Source: Leguminivora glycinivorella
Taxonomy: Eukaryota; Arthropoda; Insecta; Lepidoptera; Tortricidae
NCBI RefSeq assembly: GCF_023078275.1
Contig: NC_062993.1
Span: 806,001-870,000 of the forward strand
Reading direction: 5' to 3'
DNA: 64,000 nt
The translations under genes were made by a program, and so were the position numbers. The notes beneath the pieces were generated by a model. The model was not told the DNA's origin. It worked only from the letters and a program-made list of their open reading frames with translations, and searched no databases. Positions 20,277 through 30,769 of this stretch are shown here, in pieces; position 1 is the stretch's first letter; every line of letters begins with the position of its first letter.

Positions 20277-20932
20277 CACAATATTATTTAATTTTGCCCT
20301 GAATTTTTTCCGCACTTGTAATGTAATTGCTTATCTATAGGTATTACTTTTTCAATCCAACTATGTTCATAAATAAGGATTGTGTAGGTCGTCAACCACC
20401 CCCTAGTTGGAACCCTAGGCCACTCAACAACCATGTCAAAATGACAAGCAGTATGAGATTTCTTCCAATCTGATTTATAACGTCAACTGTACCATGTACG
20501 AGTACACATTATGTCCTTAGCAATCTAATCTTTTACTCCTTCTAACTCCTAAGAGAAAATTTGATTTGAGAAAATGATTTGTAATTTTTAGCTTTTAGGT
20601 ACCCCTGGCCCAGACCCAGGTTCGATTCCCTCTCGGCCATCAATGGAATTAAATAAATAATCGCTCTTTCTTTTGTCTATCTACGATATCTGTTTCAGTT
20701 ACCTCCTAACAAAGTTAAGTTTGATGCCTCCTTCAGGGTATAAAACCAGTCTTGTGGGTGAAAAATCGCAGGAGCTCTTGGTGTTAGAAGAGCGAGTCAC
20801 GCGGAAGCGAGAAAGCAGCTTGACCAGGCACACTCTGGATTGGACGATCGCGAAACGCATACCTGGAATTAAAAAAACAACTATTTAGTACGACACAGGC
20901 AAAAACTACTTAAATACATAGTTTAGACTTAT
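20277..20932. other. No gene; one isolated B box
   Basis: GGTTCGATTCC at 20619-20629 matches a Pol III B box, but no upstream A box at tRNA spacing is convincing. A 71-codon frame at 20673-20888 has no recognisable content. Confidence 0.45.
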
Positions 20933-20935
20933 ATT

Positions 20936-21183
20936 GACCGGGATATAGACCGTGATTACCTTTTTGATTTTTGTCGAGCTCCCGATATTTAGTGGTAACG
21001 CTGAAAGTGAACGCAGCCGACGCGCGCGAAGGAGGGTAGATCGCGCGCTGTCTATACAACTTTAACATCCACCCGCCTTCGTCAGTTTTCCGTGATCATG
21101 ATGCATGCAACTGCGTCGAAATATCGGGAGCTCGACAAAAATCAAAAAGGTAATCACGGTCTATATCCCGGTCAATATAAGTC
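20936..21183. mobile_element. MITE with ~65-bp perfect terminal inverted repeats, TA-flanked
   Basis: The arm starting GACTTATATTGACCGGGATA and ending CGGGAGCTCGAC-like bases is mirrored exactly on the right. TA flanks both ends (20934-20935 and 21184-21185), as Tc1/mariner-type insertion would leave. The ~120-bp centre is GC-rich (CGACGCGCGCGAAGG) and partly self-complementary. Perfect arms imply a young copy. Confidence 0.85.
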
Positions 21184-21543
21184 TAATGAAAATAACCGTG
21201 AATCATTCAAAACTCTTAATACATAGTTTACTATTAAAGCCTGACTATAAATATATGACTACGCGCCACTCATTACAACTATTTTCTTCATACTACAAGG
21301 AACTGTCGCCGCATACATCAAAATTATAGCGCCTTCTTGACAACAGTCATGCTTTACTATACTATCACTAGATAAGTTTTGTAACAAATAGACAAATATG
21401 AAAAAAATACCAACCCTTCTAGCCCTGGTATGAAATTAAGGAATTTGACGGGAACTTTCAAGTTTTCGGGGAACAATGGGAACATACCAATGAATAAATG
21501 GATGCTGCTCATGCAGTATAATATAAAATGGAATAAAAGTTAC

Positions 21544-22090
21544 CTATGCAATGCCGCGGTCCTAATCCAAATGGCATATAAGCGCAAGAGTGTCTCACAG
21601 CCACATTCTCTGCAGAAAACCTCTCCGGGTCAAACACCTCAGGATTCGGGTAGTACTTCTCATCAAAATGGATCCCGTGCACAGGCACTATCACTATCTG
21701 CCCCTTCTTTATCATAACCTCAGTCCCAGGCACCAGGTAGTCCGTTTGAGCACATCTTTTCAACTTATCTATGATCGGATACATTCTAAGTGTTTCATCA
21801 AATACTTTCCCCATATAATTTAACTCAGATATAGCTTCTAATGATAATTCTCCCTTATATTTCTTTAGGACTGCATCTAGCTCTTCAATTACTTTGTCTT
21901 GAATGTTTGAATTCAAAGCTAGTTGGTATAGAAGGAAACCCATAGTAGAAGCACTTGTCTCATACCCGGCTGCATAGAAAACAAATGACTGTGCTGAAAT
22001 TACGCTATCATTCATATCTAGTTTTAAATTTTCATCGGTCTTAGTTCGGCATTGAATCTCTTTCTGTCTCAAAGCTAAAATCAAGTCCAT
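21544..22090 (-). CDS. Cytochrome P450 (CYP6-like), I-helix to heme-binding part
   Basis: Continuation of the upstream P450 in the next frame. It has the I-helix oxygen-binding motif AGYETSAST, the K-helix ETLRMYP (ExxR), the FDPERFSAEN meander and the heme loop PFGLGPRHCIG with the axial Cys. At 21544 the coding ATAG meets GTAACTT, a good phase-1 splice donor. The frame beyond this point does not look like P450, so I end the exon here. The expected ~60-residue C-terminal exon is not visible to the left, where a MITE and two LTR elements lie. The gene may use a distant last exon or be truncated. CYP3-clan P450s of this type are ER-bound monooxygenases often acting on plant toxins and insecticides. 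Confidence 0.88.
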
Positions 22091-22878
22091 GAAATCATTT
22101 CTTTCCGTAGGTTTCCTTGTCTTTGATTGATGATTCTTTTTGTTAAATCGAAGAAGAATTCTTTGACTTCTTTCGGGAACTTTGATCCGCCCATTTTTTT
22201 AAGTATGCCTGGGTACAGCATGTCTAGCATGGAGCTAGAATTTACTGTGAAGATTTTCTTGTCTATTCTTTTTAACGTGTCTGATAGTTGACCGTATGTG
22301 TCCATGTCTAGACCAAACGCGCACGCTGCTATTGTTGCTTGTGTGTATTTTTGTACTAATGAATGCACTTCATGTTCATTATTATCTTTGGTAATCAATT
22401 CTACATGCTCCAAAAACTTTTCCGCCCGTTCATTTATAAGATGCAACATGTTTTTCAGCTTCCCTGATGTGAAAAGTGGGGTAAATCGAGCTCTGAGCAC
22501 TCTCCAAGTATCACCATCAGCATGAAATAGATTAGCACCCATATCTTTTTCTCCAAACTTGATCCCTCTATCAGCAAATACATCAAAATCTTTTATCAAA
22601 ACATTCTTTGCTATTTCTAAATCTCTAATAAGTATAGCTGGTGTTTTCATCAAATATATACCAACGACTTTTTCTTCAGGAAACTCTTCGTAAAACTTTT
22701 TGTACAGTAATCCGACAGGTACTCTTCTTAAGGCAGAATCTTTTAAATTTCCGAAGAACGGGATCGGTTGCGGTCCAGCGACGTTTTTGGTTTTCCAATA
22801 GTTTAGTTTTTCAGTGAAATGCCGATATAGAAAATATAATAAGGTTATTAAAAATAGTGGGATGTATAAATGCGGCAT
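22081..22878 (-). CDS. Cytochrome P450 (CYP6-like), N-terminal part
   Basis: Starts with an ER anchor (residues 1-20, MPHLYIPLFLITLLYFLYRH), then the proline hinge AGPQPIPFFGN and the C-helix WRVLRARFTP (WxxxR, heme propionate contact). The start and spacing are normal for a ~500-residue microsomal P450. The frame is lost near 22111-22116 (GGTTTCC on the plus strand) by what looks like one missing base, after which the next frame carries on directly. The product would need a redox partner, NADPH-P450 reductase. It is either a pseudogene or a sequence error. The CYP6 assignment rests on motif wording; the subfamily is not called. Confidence 0.9.
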   Translation of the reverse strand: MPHLYIPLFLITLLYFLYRHFTEKLNYWKTKNVAGPQPIPFFGNLKDSALRRVPVGLLYKKFYEEFPEEKVVGIYLMKTPAILIRDLEIAKNVLIKDFDVFADRGIKFGEKDMGANLFHADGDTWRVLRARFTPLFTSGKLKNMLHLINERAEKFLEHVELITKDNNEHEVHSLVQKYTQATIAACAFGLDMDTYGQLSDTLKRIDKKIFTVNSSSMLDMLYPGILKKMGGSKFPKEVKEFFFDLTKRIINQRQGNLRKEMISWT

Positions 22879-24181
22879 TTTATAAGATGTGACTTAAACG
22901 GTAAAAGGTGTTATTGATTATGAATGTTGAATGTGACTGTAGGATAATAATTAGCTGAAGAAAGAAAGCTGTATAATTTGCGACGTAAAGTATGTACTGT
23001 CAGCAAATAAAACTAAATTATAATTAAAGGTGAAGGTAAGGGAAATATAGTTTATTTTTCAAATAGGAATAGATATTACGATTTCCCTTTGTCTCTCATT
23101 CAATTAATTAGTTAAAAGGTTGAACCTTACTAAAATGTGAACAGTTTCATGTGCTTTTTGCCTACTCCGTTGGCAGGTGTCGTTTTTTGTATGTACCATG
23201 TTAAGATGAAGTTGTACATGTCCATGGCATTTTGGTTGTTATATTACTTATTATATGTATACATCTGTATAAAGTGACAGTATATATGTAGCATCTGCAG
23301 CAGTAGCATCTGTGTTAGTGGTTGTCGCTTTGTGCAAGAAATTCTGCAAACATTTTTTTTCTTCTGCTGCTTTTTTTCGTTTTTCGTTTGCTGTGGGTTG
23401 ACCAATAAGAAGTGAAACTTGTGCTGTCGGTAGTGAGCATTTTAAGTAGGTGCATATAATATTAGCACAAGTGTGTAGAATCCATTTATATCAATAAAGC
23501 AGTATGACGTAGAGTAAAACCAGACTATTTTATTATAAATCAGCATGATAGTTTTATTACTCATAATACACATTTTTTGGAGTTGTGCCTCCGCGAAAAG
23601 TATAAAAGATTTTTTTAAAATTATGAAGTACGTGAACTTATTCGTCAAAAAGAAGTCTTTTCTATCTGAGCATTTCTTTATTTTTGCCACTTTTATGAAA
23701 TGTGATATTTTTGAAAAAAAAAATAGCTTTATCAATCCTACTAGTTAAAAAAATTGTCTCATACGATTTTTTCTTATTTTGTTACCATTTTCCGTCCATT
23801 TTGTGTAGGGTAACAAAAGAGGAAAGTAACAAAAATATATGGAAATTCTGGGACACTTTTTGTCTCCCAGTGAGATTGAAAGTACTCGTGATTCTGTGTA
23901 CAATTGACCTAAAATTCCCTAAAAGAATCAAAATAAAAAAAAAATGGCAAAAAAAGAAATGCTCGTCTTTCGTCATCTCAACACTCACTTCTTTCTCATA
24001 TCTTCTTTCACATGATCCATCCGTCGTTGTTTGGGTTTAGACCTCCCTCTCCGTCTATGTCTTCTTCTTTTGCCTATATGAGATTCATAATCCCTCTTCA
24101 TTAGGTACATGCTCTTAGTCTGCTAGACTCCTTGCAGCTTAAGTTACCTATCTTGAAAGAAGTAATTTAATTTTCATCATC
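22879..24181. other. No gene seen
   Basis: AT-rich sequence upstream of the P450. A weak TATA-like AATTATACAG on the minus strand near 22966-22976 could serve its promoter, but I would not rely on it. Frames at 23442-24040 are Phe/Lys-rich noise. Confidence 0.45.
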
Positions 24182-24350
24182 GCGCCGCTCGCCATCGACA
24201 AGGCCCTCATCCACACACCTTGCTACCTAAATGGTCGCGCACCGTGCGGTTTCTGAGTAATTTCCTCCCGCGGACGCTCCGGCTGTGGAATGAGCTCCCT
24301 GTCGAGGTATTCCAGATGAACTACAGTATGGGGTTCTTAAAAACCGGCCA
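24182..24350 (+). pseudogene. C-terminal fragment of a non-LTR reverse transcriptase ORF
   Basis: One frame reads FLPRTLRLWNELPVEVFQ, a signature that closes many Jockey/CR1-like RT proteins in Lepidoptera. No RT core is present, so this is a 5'-truncated remnant. Confidence 0.7.
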
Positions 24351-24861
24351 AGAGCGTGTCGGGCCACGCTCAGTGTAGGGTTCCGTAGTTTTCCGTATTT
24401 TTCTCAAAAACTACTGAACCTATCAAGTTCAAAACAAATTTCCTAGAAAGCTTTTATATAGTTCTATTATTGTGATTTTTTTCATATTTTTTGAACATAG
24501 GGTTCAAAAGTTAGAGGGGGGGGACGCACTTTTTTTTTCATTTAGAAGCGATTATTTCCATAAATATTAATATTGTAAAAAAACGATCTTAGTAAACCCT
24601 TCTTCATTTTTAAATACCTATCCAACAATATATCACTCGTTGGGGTTGGAATAAAAAAAAATATCAGCCCCCACCTTATATATAGGGGGGTACCCTAATA
24701 AAACATTTTTTTCCATTTTTTATTTTTGCACTTTGTTGGCGTGAAATTTCAGCTTTCTAGTGCTTACGGTTACTGAGATTATCGAGACGGACGGACGGGA
24801 CGGACGGACAGACAGACATGGCGAAACTATAAGAGTTCCTAGTTGACTACAGAACCCTAAA
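24336..24861 (+). repeat. Interspersed repeat bounded by AGGGTTCC/GAACCCT
   Basis: Begins ACCGGCCAAGAGCGTGTCGG…AGGGTTCCGTAG and ends ACAGACATGGCGAAACTATA…GAACCCTAAAA. The style is that of a common lepidopteran dispersed repeat. No ORF is conserved. It adjoins the family L copy on its right. Confidence 0.65.
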
Positions 24862-25002
24862 AAGGAGTGTACAAATTTCTAACGGGTCGGCAACGCGCAT
24901 TATGTGACACCCCTTGACTTGAATTGCAGGCGTCCATAAGTTACGGTGACCACTTTCCATCACGCGGGCCGTATACCTGTTTGCCACCGAAGTGGTAAAT
25001 AA
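24862..25002 (-). repeat. Family L repeat, partial copy
   Basis: Minus-strand match to 7893-8050, including the CACCGTAACTTATGGACGCC block. Confidence 0.75.
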
Positions 25003-25154
25003 TTTTTAAGAAAAAAAAAACCGTCGCCAGTCGGGTTCTGGTGAAAGCTACTTGCGAATGTTGGATTATGTAGAAATGTGTAAGTATTTTTTTAAACTGC
25101 TTTTAATGCTTTAATTATTAGATGGCAACACAAATGAATATACGTATAACGTTA

Positions 25155-26085
25155 AGGTTTGAGGAGTTTCCTCAATTCCTCATGAATCCTATTATATTAT
25201 AAGAAATCGAAGCTTGACAAACTTTGACTTCAAAACTTATGCTTAACAAACATAACTAAATAAATGTCACTGTTCTGAACTTAAATGCATGCTTTTCTTA
25301 CAAAAATACCAAAGTCACTATGAGTGTGCCGTTCAGGTTTGAGGAGTTTGGTTCTGGCCATCATCAGCAGTTCCACTGCACCAAATGTCACTGTTCTGGA
25401 CGAAAGTGCATGCTGTTCTTATAAAAATACCACAGTCACTATAAGCGTGCCGTTCAGATTTGAGGAGTTCGGTTCTGACCATCATCAGAAATTCCACTGC
25501 ACCAAATGTCACTGTTCTGGACGAAAGTGCATGCTGTTCTTATAAAAATGGCAAAGTCACTATAAGCGTGCCGTTCAGATTTGAGGAGTTTGGTTCTGGC
25601 CATCATCAGCAGTTCCACTGCACCAAATGTCACTGTTCTGGATGAAAGTGCATGCTGTTCTTATAAAAATACCAAAGTCACTATAAGCGTGCCGTTCAGA
25701 TTTGAGGAGTTCGGTTCTGACCATCATCAGAAATTCCACTGCACCAAATGTCACTGTTCTGGACGAAAGTGCATGCTGTTCGTATAAAAATACCAAAGTC
25801 ACTATAAGCGTGCCGTTCAGATTTGAAGAGTTCCGTTCTGGCCATCATCAGCAGTTCCACTGCACCAAATGTCACTGTTCCGTACCTAAATGCATGCTGT
25901 TCCTTTAAAAACACAAAAATAACCATATGTATGCCTTTCAGATTTGAGGAGTTCCCTCGATTTCTCCAGGATCCCATCATCAGAACTGGGTTCTGAGAAA
26001 AATGGGACCAATCTGTATGCATATACATTCAATCAAAAAAAAAATTTCAAAATCGGTCCAGTAACGACGGAGATATCGAGGAACA
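25155..26085 (+). repeat. 121-bp tandem array (five good copies plus diverged ends)
   Basis: The GCCGTTCAG landmark recurs at 25328, 25449, 25570, 25691 and 25812, and in diverged form at 25933. The spacing is exactly 121 each time. Copies alternate between a GGCCATCATCAGCAGTTCC form and a GACCATCATCAGAAATTCC form, giving a 242-bp higher-order unit. The outer flanks (TTTGAGGAGTTCCCTCGATT and the GGTCCA…GAGATATCGAGGAACA tail, then poly-A) match the dispersed repeat at 39701-39960. The array therefore seems to have grown inside one copy of that family. Confidence 0.92.
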
Positions 26086-26296
26086 AACATAAAAAAAAAA
26101 AAAAAAAAAAACATACAGACGACTTGATAACCGTCCTTCTTGAGATATTATGAGGCGACGGTTAAAAAATAATAGGGACTGAGTTAACTACATAGACTGT
26201 TAGTTTTATTTTTGAAGATTTTTTTCATTATAAGTGGGCTAAATGTGAAGTTGACCCAGGTATTGGCTATTGTTTTTATATCTGAATGTTTGTCAT

Positions 26297-26493
26297 ATGT
26301 ATTGTAAACGTGTGTATACATATTGCATGTACAGTCACCGGCATAAATATGTGATAATATCTATAATACCTTGTCACATTAACGTCTTGTTTGAAATGTC
26401 ATACGAAATTTTCAAATAATTAAAAACGACAAGGTACAGAAATCATCAGTTATTTATGCCGGTGACTCTAATACACACATGTTTACAATACAT
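26297..26493. mobile_element. Nested hairpin MITE
   Basis: The inner repeat AGTCACCGGCATAAATA (26333) is mirrored up to 26467. Outside it ATGTATTGTAAAC (26297) is mirrored at 26481-26493. There is no coding capacity. Confidence 0.75.
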
Positions 26494-26793
26494 GAAATGT
26501 CAATAGGCACAATAATTGACGTATAAAAGAGCCATTGTGTCCTAACTAGCTGAATAAATGTTTGTATTTTTTATTTAGTAGGTACTGAATGCCATTTTCT
26601 CTGGTCCTAAGGCCATATAGATAGTGGTCAGAACCCTGTCTCGGCAGATGAAGATGTAATTATCTGTTTAACTCCCATATGAAGCTGTTAGCGGCCCGGA
26701 TGGCCCCGGGCCTTGGTGTTATTATTTCAACTCAATCATAACGCACGGAACAGACAATAACTGTTGGTGCAGTCATCATAATATACTTATTCA

Positions 26794-27230
26794 CTACTTA
26801 CTTGGCTGGCGCGATAACCCAAAATGAGTTTTGGCCTCCAACACACGAGCACGCCATTTGACTCGGTCTTGAGCGGTATCGCGCCAGCTTTCACCGACGC
26901 CGAGCTCACGGAGATCTACCTCCACTCTATCCGCCCAACGATATTTTGGGTGACCAGCAGGACGGCGTCCATTCGGTCTTCCCAAGTAGGCTCTTTTGAC
27001 TGCACTCATCCTTTCAAGGTGACCTAGCCAACGGAGGCGCTTATTAGGTTTCACCTATTATATTTGGCTCGGCTACTAGTTCCTCAATTTCGGCATTCTT
27101 TCGGATCCTCCGCCATAGTCTATGGCTCGTTCAGCCATACATTAAGACGGGGCGGATCACAGTCTTGTAGATCTTACTATAGTATTTTTCAATTTGGATG
27201 AGTTCTGTGACACTCCCGGTCGAGGCAAGC
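26794..27230 (-). pseudogene. RTE-like endonuclease-RT C-terminal fragment
   Basis: An 86-codon frame contains LRWLGHLERM, RPAGHPKYRWADRVEVDLRE and RDTAQDRVKWRARVLEAKTH, the typical closing segment of insect RTE-group proteins. Just upstream on the same strand, broken by stops, is a YKTVIRPVLMYG-like segment. It is 5'-truncated and dead. Confidence 0.75.
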
Positions 27231-28780
27231 GAGTTTTTAGAAAATCTTTGAATGCAGTTTCTTTTTAAAAATAAAGGTATGTCTTATTTAAGAAAAATGA
27301 GCCAGCTTACGGATTTAAGGTAGTTACCCCCCAGGGCCTGACTTATCTTTCCACCCTCTATATACCTAAGTGTTTTTTTTAAATTTGTTATCTTTGTTCT
27401 GTAAATTGTAATAAATAATTCAATAGGTGCAATACAAATACTTTTTATTGCACACATCAATAAAATACAACAATAGGAGGAAAGTGGTAACAGAAACAAA
27501 TGTAAACGACATGGCAGTCTAGAATAGTTATTTGTTTTACAAAGGCAAAGGGGCAAAGTTGTTGTTTAATCGAACGTGCCAATATTGATACCCGAGCAAG
27601 CGAAATATTGCCACCGAGTGAAACACAAAATTTTTCACCACACCAACACGAACAAAATACTGACTATAAAACATCAAACTGAATCAAATCCATATATAGG
27701 TAAATTCTACCAGCCAACTTCAGACATCAAGTCAAAATTTGTATGAAATTACTTTGCACTCTTGTGGATAAAATGCAATTTTGCTATCTGTTTTCGAATA
27801 GCAAAGCAAGCCTTTACCAGTAGCAAACCAAGCCTGTACACTTGTACAGATTGACTGAGTTCCACGGTAAGCGCAAGAAGGCTTGTGTTGTGGGTACTCA
27901 AGGCAATGATATATTATATAATATTATATACATAGAAAACATCCATGACTCAGGAACAAATAACTCATCACACAAGTAAATGCCCGTACCAGGATACGAT
28001 AACCCAGGACCGGGGCTTAACAGGCAGGGTCGTTACCTGTTAGATTTGAAATTTGAACGGTCAGTTGTATTCTACGATATAAAACAAATCTGTACACCTA
28101 ATTAACATATACCCACCTTGCCCGTCACTCTCCCGCGTTGACTTGCCCGTATAATTGTATTCAACCAACCAAATACTTTACCAATCATTCCTCGCCTTTA
28201 TACATCTTATTACAACGATTTAAGACCCATTTCCATACACTTCTAACATTTTCAAGCGCATAAAAAATTGGTACAGTCAAGATCACGTCAAGATATTAAT
28301 TATAGTATGCGGAGTAAGTGCCAAAAATATGTACCAAGAACCTTACCACATGAGAAATAAAGATGTGTATACATATTTGTAACACTTTAGCCGCATCTAT
28401 ATTTAAAACTTTGAATAATAACTTTTGAAAATATCAAAAATATAATACCGTAGTTGTTGAAATTTGTGATATCTCGTATGTCATAGATATTAAAAGTGTT
28501 TTTCAAATGTATTTTTGTTTAGTGATGGTTTTTGTATGTTGGTGGTCAATGAAAAGACTATACGTATCCCGCGGCGTTGCGCGTTAGACAATGTGTTTAT
28601 GTTTGCTTAAGTGTGTATGGTTTTGATGAGAATCGTATTATACATATGTTTGTTTGAGGCCTCTTAATGACTTAATTTGTAAAGTCGATAGAAGGTTGTG
28701 TTCAGAATGATGAGAATATAATGCAAATTTTAACTTCTGATTAGCAGAAACGTCTGCAATCGATGCCGTTAGGCTTAGAA
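27231..28780. other. No gene seen
   Basis: AT-rich. A 90-codon minus frame at 27284-27556 has no recognised motif. No repeats stand out apart from an ATATTATATAATATTATATA tract near 27910. Confidence 0.45.
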
Positions 28781-28884
28781 TAAATTTAAAAGTGGAAAAT
28801 GTCTGCCTTGGGTGAGACTTGAACTCACCAGAGGCCGTGAGTTCAAGTCTCACCCATGGCAGACATTTTCCACTTTTAAATTTA
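28781..28884. repeat. Near-perfect 47-bp-arm hairpin with tRNA-like arm
   Basis: 28781-28827 and 28838-28884 are reverse complements with one mismatch and a 10-base loop (about CCAGAGGCCG). The right arm contains GAGTTCAAGTCTCACCC, which resembles a tRNA T-arm. It could be a fold-back of a tRNA-derived repeat or a hairpin-RNA source. Confidence 0.85.
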
Positions 28885-29129
28885 TAATGCAAATTGTTGT
28901 TGAAAATAAGTGCACAGATATTTTTAGACGCTTGGACCATTTAGACACTTATTCTGTAGCGTGTATTGGCTGAATATTAAGAGAGATGAATCTTTCCGGT
29001 TCAAGTAGGTAAATTGCCTCTACAAAATACACTTAAAATAATGTACCTAGACAATGAGGAGGCGCACTGACGTTATGTCCCGCCAGGCGGCGCCTGTGCA
29101 AGTGTCTATAAGTAGGTAGGGTAACGGAC

Positions 29130-29945
29130 CCAATCATGGACAGTTTAAGAAAAAATTTCGCCTGTTTTTGATATTTCACTGATAAATGTAAAAATTCTAC
29201 CGCTAAGCGTGTTAAATCTTGAATGTCCTATCCTTCTTTTACATTTCAAGCGTATTGCAGAATAGATACTCCTATTGGTTTCTTCATAGTTAACAAATTA
29301 AAACTAGGTGTTTTTTCTCCAATTATGGACGGCAGATCTCCAGTAATGGATCCCCCATTATGGACAGTGAAATAAGTTTAAAATTTTACTTTTAAAGCCA
29401 ACTGATAGTCAATGAGTCAATTTTATATACCATAAATACAATTAGTTTGGGTTATTTTAACATAGTATTTGTTTCTTGTAAATTTTGGTTTTGTAAATTG
29501 TTCCTTGTCCATCATAGGAGGTACGTAGTTTTCGGGTCCAGTAATGGACACTCGCAAAAAACCGCTATTTCTTTATATCTTTGGAGCAACAAACTAGTAT
29601 GTTTTATACTTTATCTCATGCTTAATGCAGTAAGTAAAACGCATTCAAGTTTACACCGAGCATTATTTTTTTATTATTTTATACGTGAACTCAACTCTCT
29701 TAAGAACATTACTAAGAATTTGTCCTGATATTTTTTTCAGTAAACTGGTGAATTTTATCTTGTCGCCAAATCCTTCAGAAATAGCCGAATTAATTGAAAC
29801 TTCAAAATGAAACAGCTCTACAACTCTAGTTTATGGTACATAGCTGTCAGTTTTTAGAAACTAATTTTAGATACTTATTTTTAAGGATTTGTGTTTTTTT
29901 GTCCATAATGGCATCACCGTCCATTATGGGGTATTTCACCTTATG
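29130..29945. repeat. Stretch with recurrent TCCATTATGGAC-like motif
   Basis: Variants of this near-palindrome occur at about 29135, 29321, 29342, 29355, 29508, 29538, 29903 and 29920. The rest is AT-rich and non-coding. No family assigned. Confidence 0.5.
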
Positions 29946-30395
29946 TCACTGTCATTAATATGTGTGAGAGAGAAAAAACATATCTTCTTCTCGCTCTCAC
30001 GCATGAAATACTTTATCTGTGCAATGGACTAATAAGGTGGCGCCATCTGTCATAATCTTTGAGTGTGCCTCTTCATTGTAACAAATTATTTCCTCGTTGG
30101 CTAGCACAATTCAAAGGAATTCAAAGCAAATTACAAGTAGGTATGATAACAATAACTAAGTGTCCGTCGAAACACATTTCCCATACACTCCTACTCCTAC
30201 ACCTATGATGATGATGATGATGATTTGTGATCATGTTGTCCCTCACTAGGGACATAGGGCTCTTAGAAGAATCTTCCACTTTTCACGATCCTGGGTGACT
30301 GCTTCCAAATCCTTCCAGCCTAGTCTAGACCTATAGTATTTAAAAAATATTTTTTATTCTTAGAGACTTACAAAAATGTCTATATTCAAAATATT
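29946..30395. other. No gene; short (GAT)n tract
   Basis: Contains ATGATGATGATGATGAT near 30205 and a phrase (ATCTTCCACTTTTCACGATC) that looks like retroelement-derived sequence. Confidence 0.4.
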
Positions 30396-30466
30396 GTCTT
30401 CGGTTACCGCGATAGTTACTCATGAAATAAAACTAGGGAAACGGATAACGTCGCGTATAATGAAAT
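30396..30466 (+). repeat. Family T repeat, fragment
   Basis: Matches the first ~70 bp of the family seen at 9482 and 43278 without the Harbinger-type insert. It therefore shows the empty target site GGTTACCG. Confidence 0.8.
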
Positions 30467-30769
30467 TAAAATACATTCTATATTCAAATTAATTTATATT
30501 GGGTTCAATAAAAAAAATACGCACATTTTAGAATGAGGTCACATCACACGATTGCTTTTGCGTGTGACGCTATTTTTTAATAATCACATATTATCAGGAT
30601 TCAATTAATATTAAAGATTTATCACTCACACAAAACCACAATTAGCGCTTACATAATTTTTTAACTCATTTTGAATAAAAAAAAGCCTTATTAGTCTTAT
30701 TATACGTGATGATGTTGTGCTTTGATTTTCAATTTGACTCAGATTCAAATTTGACACTGATTGTAATTT

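Noticed and set aside
24020..24110. Possible host exon in a CT-rich stretch
   Set aside because: No frame with recognisable content or clear splice sites.
25324..25908. Repeated FRFEEFGS-like small proteins, or a CRISPR-like array
   Set aside because: Frames result from the 121-bp tandem repeat and stop in every unit; whole units repeat without unique spacers, so not CRISPR.
28638..28940. 100-codon minus ORF across the 28.8 kb hairpin
   Set aside because: It reads straight through the inverted repeat; no domain.
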